Of a stretch of 64,000 nt of DNA, positions 44,471-56,521 are shown piece by piece (positions within the stretch are counted from its first letter, which is position 1; every line of letters starts with the position of its first letter). Under the pieces are notes generated by a model. The model did not search any database and had not been told where the DNA came from. It saw only the letters and a program-made list of their open reading frames with translations. This DNA is from Chelydra serpentina (lineage: Eukaryota > Chordata > Testudines > Chelydridae): positions 23,782,001 through 23,846,000 of the forward strand of contig JBAIAC010000051.1 of NCBI GenBank assembly GCA_037349315.1, written 5' to 3'. A program made the position numbers and the translations under genes.

Positions 44471-45825
44471 CTTTCTTTTCCACCTAGCTGTCGCTTGTTG
44501 TGTCAGTGAGTTATCATAATGGGAAGCAAGGAGTCTTGGTATTGACACAGAGCATCACTGCTCTCGGAAAAAGAATTTCTGGCACTTCAGTAGCACCATC
44601 CATGGAAAGATGCCAAGATGCCTTACTAAAGGTTATAATGATATCCCGTCACCTCACTGTTCTGCTGTGAACCATGGATTCAGGGTCCCACAGAAGATCC
44701 CGTGGTTAGTATTCAGTGAGCATCCAGGCCCCTGAGAAGAAGATGTAGAGGGAATCAATACAAGAGGCAAATGTACAAAATGAGGATGGAGCACTTCTAG
44801 TTCAGAATGGTTTCTTTGGCATCAGACACAGAAACGCTGGGCCTGATTCTGCTCTCAGTTACACTGATGTCAATTCAGAGTAGCCCACTGGACTTCATTA
44901 TGAATGAGGACAGGAGCTGGCACAATATTTCTGTGTTTCTGGGCAGGACGACGCTGTCCACAAAGAGGATGAAACGAAACCATGTTCCCATTGAAAGCAC
45001 CAACAAATGTCCATAGATTCTCCCGGGCCTAACCCAGGCCAGATGTTGTGATGGGACCGATGCCCCATCCCAGACTCCAATATCGTCCCAAGCAAAGGCT
45101 CCAGTGTGGATCGTGGTGACTGTGCCCATGTGCAGGCTGGACCTGCTTCCCTCAATGTGGCAGTAGGATCTGTTCATCAGGGGGATTGTTAACTTCTGTA
45201 CATAAAAGAGACAGGGGAAAACTAAACCCAGGACAGCCGCGCCTCAGGGAAAAAAAGTCTCTGGTCTTGGTTAATTTGAAAAGGCCATGAACAAATGGGT
45301 GACAGATGTAGTGTAGCCATGACAACCCCCACAGCTGGCTAGAAAGGAATTAAAGGGCAACCCACTTCAATGAAGTGTCAGCACACTTGCTTTAATCTAG
45401 TGCTGGTAACTTGATAATTACAGACGCACATGAAAACGTTCAGATCCAAACGTGTTCTCGTTTTGAGCCCTTTGGAGATAAACTAATGCAGGAATAATAA
45501 TCCAAAAAGCTTTTCTTCCACTGGATCTCGTGGCTTCCTTTGGTTTGCTGCCCCATGGTCATTTTTCTTCCATGAATTTTAATGGTGAAATCCCGCCTGT
45601 ATGTTCTTCAAAGGGTTTGGCTGGAGGAGGATACAGTCTGTCAAGTTGGCACATGGGGCTTTTGTATCTGTGTGTTTGGTAAACTAGTGGTTTGCAAAGA
45701 ATGCTCTGGGCACTGTTCCAAGTAAATTAGCTACACTAGGTGTAAAACAATGAATGGCAGGTTTAAGTGAGCCCCATCTTGGAAAGGCTGTGATTTACAA
45801 CATGGGCATGTCTCGTATTAAGGAC
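44471..45825. other. background with a partial family A palindrome
   Basis: A family A arm lies at 44838-44900 (gcctgattctgctctcagtt). The 100-aa minus-strand frame at 44875-45177 is not a known protein. 45430-45690 has non-repeat, low-CpG texture. Confidence 0.45.
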
Positions 45826-45827
45826 AA

Positions 45828-45935
45828 GAGTCAGATCTCAAATACCCTGGTGTAAATCCAGAATAACTCCTTCCACTTGAACAGGGCTATTCTAGATTTG
45901 CATCAGAATAGCTGAGACCAGAATCTGGCCCCATT
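45828..45935. repeat. palindromic repeat, family A, near full length
   Basis: Left arm gtcagatctcaaataccctg, gtgtaaatccagaataactc; right arm gctattctagatttgcatca, gagaccagaatctggcccc. The arms are inverted around ccacttgaacaggg. Confidence 0.75.
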
Positions 45936-46904
45936 ATCTTTACTTTTGGACCTTAATTGTTAAAGGGACATTGTGAGTGTAAAAAAACCCACCCTTTTGT
46001 CTGAAGATCTTTTATATGTTGTTATTAAAAGAAAACTCAAGAGAGTCATGTATCTAAAAGGGCTTAAAGGAAAATCTATTCTCTCTCTCTTTTTTTTCAG
46101 TGTGCTTCCGTTGTGCATTTGACAGCACTTTGTGTCCTGCCTATAGTTAGTGTTGTTCGTGTGGGTTTTTCACAGGACAACAGGGGATAGAAATGTATAT
46201 ATATAAATATATAGGCCAATGCATCTGTAAAATCAACATGGCAGGTGTAGGGATGGAAATTACTTTTAATTCCTTTTTTTTTTTAATTGACTGGATTTCT
46301 TTTGCCGGTGTCCCTTCCAAGATCCTGGGACGGACGTCTCATGGAGGCTTGCCATGTTTCTTCAAGGTCATCCCAAAAGAGGCCTGAGTGTCTGGTGTGC
46401 TACAAGAGCTGCCCGAGGGGGTTTAATATTGGCTGAGCCAGATGTCTATGCACATGAGCCTTTTGGTTCTTGCAAAGGAGGTTTAGGGAGTTAAGTGTTC
46501 ACGTTATGTTGAAATCGAGTGTGGTTTGGGTGCCTAAGTCCCTTAGTATCCTTTGAAAATCCCAGCCTTAGTAGCTAAACTGCCGGCAATGCAATTGGAA
46601 GGCTCCAGACTAAGGTGACTTTAGAGATGGGCTTGACGCCCAAAATCTTGGACTTTGGAAAAATTCCAATCCAGCCCTATATCTGGCCAGTAGTCATAGT
46701 TGATGTCTGACTTCACGAGCTGAAAGGTGGGGAACACTGGCTGGGCCAGTCGCAGGCTTACCCTGCCACGTTAGCACAGTAGCTGAACCCATCACCCTAC
46801 ACTATTCCTGCCCTAAATCTGTCTGATCAGGCTCTGAACTCTTCTGATGACTGTGCCATAATACTGAGGCAAACTGTCCTGCTACCTCCTCAGCCCTATA
46901 GTAA
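45936..46904. other. background sequence
   Basis: A family B remnant lies at 46520-46572 (ggtgcctaagtcccttagta). A short (TA)-rich run lies at 46193-46212. No gene. Confidence 0.5.
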
Positions 46905-47165
46905 AAGTCTCTCCTGATATTTAGGCTGATCTCTTCCCTCTCTCTGCTCCGGCATCATCTCTCCTCGCCTTGCTGCTGGTGCCTAAATAACTCTTTCCCC
47001 TTCTTCATATGATTGCCCTTTAGATATTTATATAGTGTTATCCTGTGCCCCTTAGGCATATTTTTCTAGGCTACACAAATTAAATTCCCTTAGTCTCTCC
47101 TCGTAAGTCATCCTCTCTACTCCTTCCATCATTTCAGTTGCTCTGCTTTTTTCTGTCTGTGTGAT
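46905..47165 (-). mobile_element. CR1 LINE fragment (old)
   Basis: The plus strand reads agtctctcctgatatttagg, cttcatatgattgcccttta, tttttctaggctacacaaat and ttagtctctcctcgtaagtc, ending in catttcagttgctctgc. This is the inverse of the CR1 ORF2 3' region. It is heavily diverged. Confidence 0.82.
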
Positions 47166-49225
47166 GTCTATTTTTTTTCTGTATGATACCAAGCTGAAAA
47201 CGAGTATTCTAGGTGCATGCCTACAATCAGACTATCAAAATGGCACTATAACCTGTCTTGTCCTTCTGTGTACATGCCTCTAGCTCAGCCTTTAAGAGGG
47301 CCAGCATCAGACTGCGAACTTGTAGTCGCTTTATCATCCATATGCGTGGCTGCTTTGTAAATAAAGGTCCATTCCCTCCCTCCCTCTGCCTGCATCCACA
47401 TCGTACATTATCCTTTCTGCACTATAGGATCTCAGCATCAGCCCTTTTCAGGGTAAGGTGACAATAACCAACACAATCCATTATGGCTGTGGGAGTTTTC
47501 CATTTCTTGGGGCTCGCATATGCTCTTTCATATGGCGATTGTTTGGGTGTGACAAAACCTGCTGCCATGTGTGGCTGGGGAGTGATGTCATCCTGGGGCA
47601 TGCAGACAGCTTTTGGATTGATCACTGCTCTCAGTCTGATCTCTTAGGGGGAAACACCCACCGCATTCTCCATAAAATCCTTGGTGAGATTTCTACAACC
47701 ATAGCAAAGTGCAGGAGCCCAGAGCCACCCTATTTGCCCACAATAGGATGGTTTTGAGGCCAATATGCTCCATGGCACTTCTTATTTCTACCATGCACAC
47801 TCCCCAAAATGTCTATTGCTGAGGGCACCATGCACCCAAGATGGTCGACTGCATTCCTGGGGCTGTGGAGCACCATGAGGGTAAGTGAGCCAGGCATCTG
47901 CCTAGCTCTCAAGGGAGAGCTAGTTCTGTATTCTCCCCTGCTCCAGTATGAGTGTGCTGGGGTGGGGGTGACAGAGGAAGATGCTCTTGATGCCTTCCAC
48001 CCACACGTGGATCCTGGCAATACAGACACTGTTGCCAGGGATTATAATTAGAATGAAGCCATCTGTCTTCTCTCTCCTTGTCTTTGGTCACATCAGTTAG
48101 TCTTTAGCTGTGACGATTGCTGAGCAAACCTTCAAAACAGGATCCAAATGTCACCAATTCAGCAATGTCTGCCTGAGCTTGCAGAGAGCCTGAAACAATA
48201 GCTCTGCGGTCTAAACTGCTCCATTCATATCCATGAGTGCTAACTCCGATGTTAGTGGTGATGCATTAAATGTCAACATTGTTCAGCAAAGCACATAAGA
48301 AAAGAAGGGAATGATCATAGTATGAAAATATACTCCAGTGTTTTCCAAAGGATAGGATGCCCAGGCAGGGGGCATGAAGAACTAGCTGAGGGGGCTGTGG
48401 AAGGTGTTTAAATTAAGATGTGTCCATCTGTGGTAGCATGTGGCAGGGCTGTGGGGGGAAGGGGTGAGTGTATGTGATCAGTTTCTAAAGGGTGAGGGGC
48501 TGCTAAGCATTCAGGAAAGGCTGCTTTAAAGAATTCTCATGGGTGAGATTATACAGTGAGAGGCCAATGGAAACTGATTTGTCCAGAGCTTGTAAATGAA
48601 CCAGTTACTAAAAATGACTATAATTAAAATATGTGTTCTATCTATCTTAGACATCTGTAAGTCACTGTAGCAGGAGCAGTGAGACTTGTTGTGCTAAGGA
48701 CCTGGCTAGTGGGCTAGGAACGTAGAGGAAGGAAAGTTTGCTAACAATGAATCTTAATCTCTGTAATGTTATGTGGCAGGAGTGAAGGGACTGTCACTGT
48801 TTGTTGTGTTCTTAGCCTGGACAGTAACAAGCATCTAACAGAGACTAAACAGATGCACTGAGCAAGGACATTTTGTTTTATTTATATTTCCCCCCATAAA
48901 ATTAAATCCCAGTCCCAGCAATTCTTGCTGTTTTAAAGCTAACTTTATAATTCATGCTAATAATATCTCAGTGATCCTACAGGGAGGATTGGCTATAATA
49001 TATAATCAATCCTAAAACATAAATGGCCATATGCAACCCTCAAATACACTGGTGCACCTGCCAGTCTCACTTTGTGTCCGTGGGCCCAAAGAATATACTA
49101 TTGATGGAGGTTTGTTGCAACCTTTGGGCTTCTCTCATGCAGAATGGTTTCTGTAATCCAGTCTGCTACATTGTAAATTATCGGGGATCTCACACTCTGG
49201 GGTCTTTTATCATTACGGCTCTCTT
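47166..49225. other. background sequence
   Basis: Two kilobases without any gene, RNA or repeat I can support. Frames of up to 99 aa on both strands (47458-48051) have no domain. Confidence 0.5.
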
Positions 49226-49236
49226 ACACGCACACG

Positions 49237-49289
<53 letters not shown>
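49226..49289 (+). repeat. (CA)n microsatellite with (CG)n core
   Basis: It starts acacgcacac, runs through cgcgcgcgcg, then about 21 ca dinucleotides. An alternating purine-pyrimidine tract of this kind can adopt Z-DNA in vitro; no activity is implied. The open frames on both strands here are repeat artefacts. Confidence 0.97.
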
Positions 49290-49293
<4 letters not shown>

Positions 49294-49550
49294 CAGTGGG
49301 AATTCTGTAGGGACCTGTCCAAAGTACTGAAACAGTTTCTGGTGCCGTGTGAGGAGCTGTCTGTGGTCCTGCAAAGCTGAGGTAGGCATTGCTCTGCTGA
49401 TGAGGCCTCATACAAGAGGAAATGCGCTTAATCTCAGGCTGTTGGATTTGAAACTATCATGTTGACACTGAGTCATATGATTGGCATTTTTCATTCTTTA
49501 GATTTTTGGATTGTGAAGGGATCAACACACTTCTTTATTGACCTCCCTGT

Positions 49551-49574
49551 TTGTTGTTGTTGTTGTTGTTGTTG
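49551..49574 (+). repeat. (TTG)n microsatellite
   Basis: About eight ttg trinucleotides. Confidence 0.93.
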
Positions 49575-49584
49575 AAGTACACCT

Positions 49585-49645
49585 AGGAACCCAGTCATGG
49601 ACCAGGACCCCATTGTGAACAAAAAGATAGTCCCTGCCACACTGA
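49585..49645 (-). repeat. ancient repeat tail ('gggcagggactgtct' family), partial
   Basis: acccagtcatggaccaggac and aaagatagtccctgccacac in antisense order. Confidence 0.65.
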
Positions 49646-49789
49646 TCTTGCAAACTTGTGTAAATAAACAGAGATTTCCCTGTCACATGGAATAATTAAG
49701 GCCTCTGATGCCACTGTCCCCTCCTGTCTCCTTTGATTTGCTGTTACTTTTGAATGCCTCTAATATTCACAGGGAGCTCATTGGGTATC

Positions 49790-49910
49790 ATCTTGCTTGA
49801 ATCTAGTTCAAGGACTTCTGGGTTATCAGCCCCTGCTACTGACTCACTGTTGTGACCTCAGTCAGGTCACTTAACATCTCTTGTGCCTCAGTTTGTTCCT
49901 CTTTGACTCC
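49790..49910 (+). mobile_element. MIR/CORE-SINE fragment
   Basis: ggacttctgggttatcagcc, gctactgactcactgttgtg, cagtcaggtcacttaacatc and gtgcctcagtttgttcct in MIR order. The LTR that follows entered at its 3' end. Confidence 0.82.
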
Positions 49911-49915
49911 GAGAT

Positions 49916-50338
49916 TGTCATAAATGAAGGGAAGGGGGAGAGGGTCTGATGCAATGCTATAAAATCATCTTACCAGTAAAGGGTTAAGATACAGGTAGCC
50001 AGACTGACACCTGACTGTTTTCTATGGTGTTAAAACCCAGGGGGTGGGGTCTTAGATCACTGTGTAACCAATTGGTTGGGAGATTGTTCTCAAGCTTCCC
50101 AGGAAAGGGGGTGTACGGCTTGAGGGGGTAGTTTGGGGGGGAGGGAAGTTCAAGTGATTCCTTTCCTGGATTCCTGTTAGACATTTGATGGTGGCAGCGA
50201 AAGAAGCATTTCTCGGGGTGCAGGGAATTTTGTACCTTGGGGGTTTTAACCTAAGCTGGTCAAAATAAGCTTAGGGGCTCTTAATGCGGGTCCCCACGTC
50301 TTTACCCTAGAGTTTAGAGTGGGGAGGGAACCCTGACA
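49916..50338 (+). mobile_element. solo LTR, internally shortened
   Basis: It starts TGTCATAAATGAAGGG and ends GGAACCCTGACA, TG...CA ends. The 5-bp flanks GAGAT (49911-49915) and GAGAC (50339-50343) match at four of five. Sequence includes ccagtaaagggttaagatac, cccaggaaagggggtgta and ttttaacctaagctggtcaa. In longer relatives I recall from turtles a middle portion with the polyadenylation region lies between these blocks; it is absent here. No second LTR or internal region. Confidence 0.9.
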
Positions 50339-50343
50339 GAGAC

Positions 50344-50900
50344 GATAACAGGCCCCTGCTCACAAGAGGTGGGGCTCATGGGTAATGAATTTGTGCCTGC
50401 AACCTGTTCTGCACACCTGGGGTAGGTTGGTCAGATTGTGCTGATTACCTTTCTAGGGATCATAATGCTAATGAGGGAGGCCAAGGTTTTCAAAAAGAGG
50501 AGTTTAAAGTTAGGCCCTAAATTCATAATTGGGCACCTGGCTGATTTCCGAAGATGCTGAGCCCTTTATAGCTCCCACTAAGGTCAAGAAGCCTCACCCA
50601 CTTCACAGTTTCCCATCATCCTCTCTGTTTGAACTCCAGTGCTTCTCAGTGATTTGCTCTGCAAGTAATAAGCAATCAGTACTGCTGCACACACACATGG
50701 GAGGAGCAGTGGGTGAATATGCCACACATCTGCCAGTCCAGAGGAGGAGCTTGGTTATCACGTCCTCAATACTCACCGTCCTTCCATCTCTGCTTTGCAA
50801 GCACCTCATCTGGCCTTAGAAAATGTGGTTTATATTCATATAGGTGACATTTTACAGCAAGGCAGGCTGTGTTGTATATTCAGTGCAGCCCCTTGAGGGC
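50344..50900. other. background sequence
   Basis: No feature recognised; overlapping open frames at 50529-50819 have no domain. Confidence 0.45.
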
Positions 50901-50904
50901 TGTA

Positions 50905-51030
50905 ATGCTTAGGTCTGATTCTGGTTATTGGGCTTGGAATGTGAGTGCTGGGTGGTGGGGGAGGCTGGTGACAGGGGTCAGGTCAGATGACCTGGTGGGC
51001 CCTTCTGGCCTTAACCTCTGTGACTCTGGG
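50905..51030 (+). mobile_element. CR1/SINE 3' end fragment
   Basis: gggtcaggtcagatgacctg, gtgggcccttctggccttaa and cctctgtgactctggg are a worn CR1-type 3' end. Confidence 0.78.
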
Positions 51031-51194
51031 AAAGAATTATAGTTGTGATGCAGGAAGACATTGAAGCCCGTGCTTAGTTTTAAGCTTATTTTGATGTCTG
51101 TGGAATCTCAGCACATGGTGAAGTGCTCTGTTGACCTGGGGAAGATCCTACTGGAATTATGAGGCCAGGAAGCAATGGCTAGTGTCAGTGCATG

Positions 51195-51402
51195 GCATTA
51201 GAAGTGAGGACTTCTGGGTCCTACTTCTGGCTGCACCAATGACCTACTGAATGACCTTGAGCAATTCAGTTCTCCTGTCTGTGCCTAGGTTTCCTTATCT
51301 TTACAACAGGGATCACCACACTGACCTACCTCTCGGAGCAGATGGGAAAGTTCATTCGGCTTTACTCAGATGGACAGTACTAGAGAGATGTAAAGTATTA
51401 AT
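51195..51402 (+). mobile_element. MIR/CORE-SINE
   Basis: It has ggacttctgggtcctacttc, ccttgagcaattcagttctc and ggtttccttatctttacaac in MIR order. Confidence 0.78.
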
Positions 51403-51515
51403 GAGCTTAGACTGTAAGCTCCTCACGGCAGGGACTGTCTCTTTGTTATATGTTTATACTGGGCCTTCCGTAATGGGCCGTGGGGTGTTAACATAATAAA
51501 TTAATACTAATAATC
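51403..51515 (+). repeat. ancient repeat tail ('gggcagggactgtct' family)
   Basis: gcttagactgtaagctcctc, acggcagggactgtctcttt and ataataaattaatactaata in sense order, with the terminal A-rich end present. It directly follows a MIR 3' end, which may be chance. Confidence 0.75.
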
Positions 51516-52040
51516 TACTGATTTCTTTACACTTTTATTTTATTTTTCTTGTCCGGTATTTATGCTTTAAAATATATATATATATTGATGGGATGGTCTC
51601 CTTTTAAGTCATGCCAGGAAAAATACCCTGAATATCTACTTTGCCTTAATGCTTATCTGACATTCACTAGTTATTTGGTCACATCTTATTTGACATGTTC
51701 TCTTGATGGCTCTTTTAAAAATTCAATTATGTGATGCTGGGAGGGCTTTGACTGCTGGGAAGCAAAGAGTTACTTCTCTGCGGTCTGTGCAAGCCTTCTT
51801 CGGAAGTGGAGGGGGAAGACGTGAGAGATTAATCTTGAAGCAAAAAAATTGCTGTTTGCATTGACAAGGTTGGCTGAAAAAGGAAATCAGTAAAACATTG
51901 GAAACCCAGCTGCTGAGGGGAGGATAGAGTATCAAAGTAGCACATGTAGGCTTTGGAATGTAAGGGTTATGGGAAGATTAGACTATAGAATATGAAGGGA
52001 GGTAGATGTTACCTTTTAAAACTCATTTGGGCTGTTTCTA
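51516..52040. other. background, AT-rich
   Basis: A short (AT)n lies at 51572-51585. Nothing else. Confidence 0.45.
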
Positions 52041-52044
52041 ATCT

Positions 52045-52112
52045 CTCTTACACTGGGGTAATTCCAGATTTCAGTAGATCTACTGCTGATTTACATCAGA
52101 GATCTGAATCCG
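52045..52112. repeat. palindromic repeat, family A, short copy
   Basis: ctcttacactggggtaattc on the left and gctgatttacatcagagatc on the right, inverted around ttcagtagatct. Confidence 0.65.
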
Positions 52113-53120
52113 GTGCATTGGCTTTGGAGGTGACTGAGCTGTGGGGTTTGCAGTACAGCCTGCCTAGGTATTTATTTGGCACTTGTAAGTTTCTGCTCAG
52201 TGGACAGGAGTGGAGGGATTTTTTTAAAGCTCTTGCAAAGCCCACGGCATCAACAGGAAATGTACATTATGAGAGCAACTGGGTTGAAGGTCGACAGAGC
52301 TCAGTTCCTCTCTGCGCTGATGCAGCTGAGGCAAGCTGAGAATAATCGGCCAGCTTGGGCTCTCTGCGGAGCGCAGTTGGATAAGTACAACATCAGCAGA
52401 AACGCTGCCTGAAGGGAAGAATCCCAGAGCAAGACAATTGGTCTCCAGCACTTTGAATAGCCTGATTTCCCTTTCCCCTGTCTTTATTCAGACATAAGGG
52501 GTTTCAGGAAAGGAGGGGAGAGTGCATTGCTAGGCGAGAGCGAGAGAGAAAGCAGATTTTCTGCTAGACTGGCAAAGGATAATTAGGAGTTTAGTTGCTA
52601 TAATCTGATATCCTTCCCCCCCCCCCCCCCCAAGTCTGTACAGTCACAGCAAATGAACATCTCTGTGCTCCCTGAAGTATTCCAGCTCCCTGGGTGGATC
52701 ATATCTCCCAGACTCTGTGCAATGGTCTCTAGCCGCTTGCACAAAAGGAGTAGGGGGGGCTCCGATCACTTGGCTGCACTATCCCCCTTTCACGTGGACC
52801 CTGCCAAAGCCTCTCTGCTGCTCCGGGGATTGGGGGCGGAACTAAGGACAGAGATGGGTGGGAATTGGGCAGGTTAGTGGAGAAGTGGCCAAGCTAGGGG
52901 TGCAGAGGGGGCTGGGAAGAAATGCTTTTCCTCCCTCCAGCTACACAGAGGGGCTTGTATTATCTTATCCACTGCAATGGGGATTTGGCTTTAGAGGGGG
53001 TCCCTGCTATCAGTAACCAGATGGTGCCGCCCAGAACCAGAGCTGCTATGGGGTCCTGCAGCCTGTCCCATGGGAGGTCAGGCACTTCCTCCCCCAAACA
53101 GAATGAGCTGAGGGGTTCCC
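52113..53120. other. background with a poly-C tract
   Basis: A run of 17 C lies at 52616-52632. The rest shows no gene or repeat. Confidence 0.5.
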
Positions 53121-53124
53121 CTAA

Positions 53125-53525
53125 TTCCTAGATTCCAAGGCCAGAAGGGACCATTGTGATCATCTAGGAAGACCCCCGTATAGCACAGGCCACAGGAGAA
53201 AATCACTCCTGCTTGAACGAAAGCATCTCTCTTAAGAAAACATCCAGTCTTGATTTTTAAAAATTACCAGTGATGGCAAATCTACCCCAACCCTTGGCAA
53301 TTTGTTCCATGGGTTAATTACACTCACTGTTAAAACTTCACACCGTATTTCCCCTCTGAATTTGTCTAGCTTCATTTTCCAGCCATTGGATCATGTGGGG
53401 CCTTTGCTAGAGTGAAGAGTCCATTATCAAATAGCTGTTCCCCATGTAGGTATTTACAGACTGTAATCACATCACCCCTTAACCTTCTCTTTGTTAAGCT
53501 AAATAGGTTGAGATGCTTGAGTCAA
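53125..53525 (-). mobile_element. CR1 LINE 3' end
   Basis: The plus strand begins tagattccaaggccagaagg, gaccattgtgatcatctagg (3' end) and continues upstream through aaaacatccagtcttgattt to ccccttaaccttctctttgt. On the minus strand 53350-53260 encodes the VNHGTNCQG-like end of ORF2, diverged. It is 5' truncated. Confidence 0.93.
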
Positions 53526-54512
53526 TGACTGGAAATGCTTTGAGATCCTCCTGCAAAAGGTGTTATATCAGAACGAATTTTAACAACACTGAATCCTTGG
53601 TATAGCCCAGTCTCATTGGACCTGATCAACCCAAGTCCTGGGAATTTCTCGGCACTTTCTTTGTTCCCCTGCTTTCTGTTTGGGCTCAGCATGTACCATC
53701 ACATAGTCTTAAGATCACATATTCAGATCTTTTGCCAATCAATAGACAGCTGCCCCAGGACACCTGCACTAACAGCTTTTGCTATACAATTGTTGGGTTA
53801 GGTTATTCATTCATTTAGCTGGCTGTCTTATTTTTCATGTGCAGTTTGCTGTGCTAAACCGATGCCACAACAACAGCACCCATGCGTTTTCATTCAAAGA
53901 TGGAAAGATCAATTATTTAAAAGGTTTGGGACGAATTAATTCGTGAGCCAGATTAAAGGTGAGAGAGGTTAATTTGTGAGAGAGGCTAACAGCGACTTTA
54001 AGAAAGCCGGGAATGAAAGCGTCAGAGGAATCATTTTCTCTGCACTAAGTAGCTTAATGCTGGTGTATTGCATTTGTTTATGTAGTTTGCTTTGCTTTGT
54101 AAAAGTTCACCTGCCAGGCCTATAGGCATGCGCCCACTGTAATTGAAACTACATGCACATTTAAAGTGACATGTGTCCATAGCCGGATCCTTTTCATCCC
54201 ACCCACACTGAAACTTTCCCACTGCTCTCTCCCACCCGCCCAAGCCACCTCCACTACAGAAAGGCTCAGAAGAGAGGTAGGCTTTACAGCGATGGGCCTC
54301 AACCCTGCTCTGATCACCATGCACAGACCTTGAAGATCCTGCAAGAGGCCAAGTACTCTGGCCCTGACCCAACAAAGCATTTAATTACCGGAATAGTCCC
54401 GCTGGCATCAGTGCCCCAGTGTGTTTGCTAAACTGTGGCCAGAGGGCTCAGCATTCTGCAGGTTCGAGCTCATCCAGGGCCTGCTGGACCTCAGCTGGGT
54501 TCTGCGTGGGTG
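53526..54512. other. background; 53860-54140 resembles conserved non-coding sequence
   Basis: No gene or repeat. The block 53860-54140 has aattaattcgtgagccagat and gtaattgaaactacatgcac with no repeat character. I rate it the best-looking candidate of its kind here on texture alone. Confidence 0.4.
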
Positions 54513-54514
54513 CA

Positions 54515-54622
54515 GGTGTCCGCCCATGTAAATCAGATTGCAGGAGCAGAGCCATAGATGGGCTTTGCAAATAGGCCCAATTCCCAGCCCCATAGAAATC
54601 AATAGCTAAACTCCCCATTGAC
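54515..54622. repeat. palindromic repeat, 'cccagccccatagaaatca' family
   Basis: ggcccaattcccagcccca on the left and cattgacttgagctgggatt on the right are inverted around aatagctaaactccc. Confidence 0.6.
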
Positions 54623-56130
54623 TTGAGCTGGGATTGTAACTGCTTCAGTTGTTGCACTGTGAAGGCTGTTGCTGCTGACAAAAGCATGCAGTATATCAGT
54701 CATCTAGTATGGCAACCCCATGATCAGTTCAGAAAACTCCTATTCCAACACTCTCCCCAGGAGGTTTAGTGCCATGATTACAGACTCGAATAACGAATGT
54801 CGATCATAATCTTATAGGAGATAAAAGGCCCTCCTGTCACCCTGCAGCATCTCTTCCATATTTAATGGTACTTCAGTCTGTGATTGCAGCACCTTTTTGA
54901 AAAGATGGACATGCCAAGGTGTTGTTATAAGAGACAACTGAACAAACAGGAGGACTCACTGGCAACTCTAAGGACACATGCAGATCATCCAAGATGAGGT
55001 TAATACTGACAGTATCGACCAGGGTATCCTTTGGAGGTACAAACTATCATACACTGAAGCCAATTAAAATTTACAGGCATCAAAAATTTAATCTTTAATG
55101 TCCTTTGCAAAAACCATGAGTCTCTGTTAAATATTTTATTTCCTTCCAAGCAAAGACGGTGTGGAATATTTAAAGAGAATGCCGGCTCCTTCGTTCAGTT
55201 CGAACCCAAGTTGGGGGCATCTGCTTTCAGTACAGAGCGCTCTCTCTCTCTCTCCCTCTCTCTCTCTCGCTCTCTCTCTCTCATTATCATCAGCATGGCA
55301 AGATGAGCACAAGACCAGCCAGCTTGTTTCTCTGCTCAATGTGCCTTGTTGGACAATTTGTAGAAAATGCCTCTGTGGATAATGAGAGAGAGTTTTGCTG
55401 GATGCAGCAACGTTTGTAGAGGGCGGTGAAAAGGCAGATGAGAAGGTCACAGCTCTTAGCAGTCTTTGTTTCTACCTGGAGGAAAGCAGCTGCTATTCCC
55501 CTGGTCATTTGGAGACTATTGCACCATTGATCCCTTGCTGTGTTCAGTGCACTTGGTTGCTCCTTTCTGCTCCACTCAGACAGTGGAAGCTTCAGAAAGA
55601 GGGTTTTGAAAACTTCATGTTAATCGCTGTTTATGGGAAACCATTGACAATTAGAAGTTCAGTATGTGGAAGTTTAGATAGGGGAGAACCCTTCTATGCT
55701 TGCTAAGGCATAGAAAAGTTTTCAGTGGTTTCATAGCCCTCTGCTTCTTACCTGGGAAATGCTAGATCTGGGAAGATAAATGTAGAGGAAATGGATTTTA
55801 GAAAGCAGAACAAGTCATGATTCCACAGTCTGTCTTAGCTCAGTGAAGCTTTGCCAAGTTAGAATGGCTTTGCCATGAAGCAAAATGGTTGTGCAGCAGA
55901 ATGATATTGCTATAAAACCTCAGCAGACAGCCCAGGAAAGTCCACACTGGGCATGAGGCAATTCAAATAGCATAAAAATGTCTCCACAGCCAATAAAGCA
56001 GGTAGACCAATGAGGTTTGTATTGGTTGAGAATAAACCAGGAGGAGGCCGGTGGAATCTCAGTATGCTCCATGTAGAATAATTCAAAGTCCAAGTGCCGT
56101 TAGCATTCCAGAGCCCCATGATCTTTGGGA
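54623..56130. other. background with a (TC)n tract
   Basis: A (TC)n tract lies at 55241-55282 with minor interruptions. Frames of up to 104 aa near it are tied to the tract. No gene. Confidence 0.5.
55241..55282 (+). repeat. (TC)n microsatellite
   Basis: About 20 tc dinucleotides with one ccc and one cgc interruption. Confidence 0.95.
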
Positions 56131-56134
56131 GTCA

Positions 56135-56262
56135 CGTAGGGCCAGTTTCCGATAGCCTTACTTATGCAGAATTGCACCTTCTCCAGATAGCACCTCCCTG
56201 AATGATGTCAGTGGAGTAAGGGACCACTAAACTGGAGTAAGGATATTCGCATCCAGCCCATC
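56135..56262. repeat. palindromic repeat, family A relative
   Basis: gggccagtttccgatagcct at left, tgatgtcagtggagtaaggg in the centre and gagtaaggatattcgcatcc at right; loosely palindromic. Confidence 0.6.
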
Positions 56263-56467
56263 CCTTCAAAAAACAAATTTGAAGTGAATGCACTGAAAGT
56301 CATTGACTTGACAGCCCTGGAGACAGAAGTCAGCCTAAATAAAGCACAGGTAAGATCATAGAATATCAGGGTTGGAAGGGACCTTAGGAGGTCATCTAGT
56401 CCAACCCCCTGCTCAAAGCAGGACCAATCCCCAATTTTTGCCCCAGATCCCTAAGTGGCCCCCTCAA

Positions 56468-56478
56468 GGATTGAACTC
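56468..56478 (-). promoter_or_regulatory. RNA polymerase III B box of the SINE
   Basis: GAGTTCAATCC is one or two changes from GGTTCGANNCC and lies about 35 bp downstream of the A box, as in tRNA genes. Confidence 0.8.
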
Positions 56479-56510
56479 ACAACCCTGGGTGTAGCAGGCC
56501 AATGCTCAAA

Positions 56511-56521
56511 CCACTGAGCTA
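56511..56521 (-). promoter_or_regulatory. RNA polymerase III A box of the SINE
   Basis: TAGCTCAGTGG matches the tRNA A-box consensus TRGCNNAGYGG. Confidence 0.85.
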
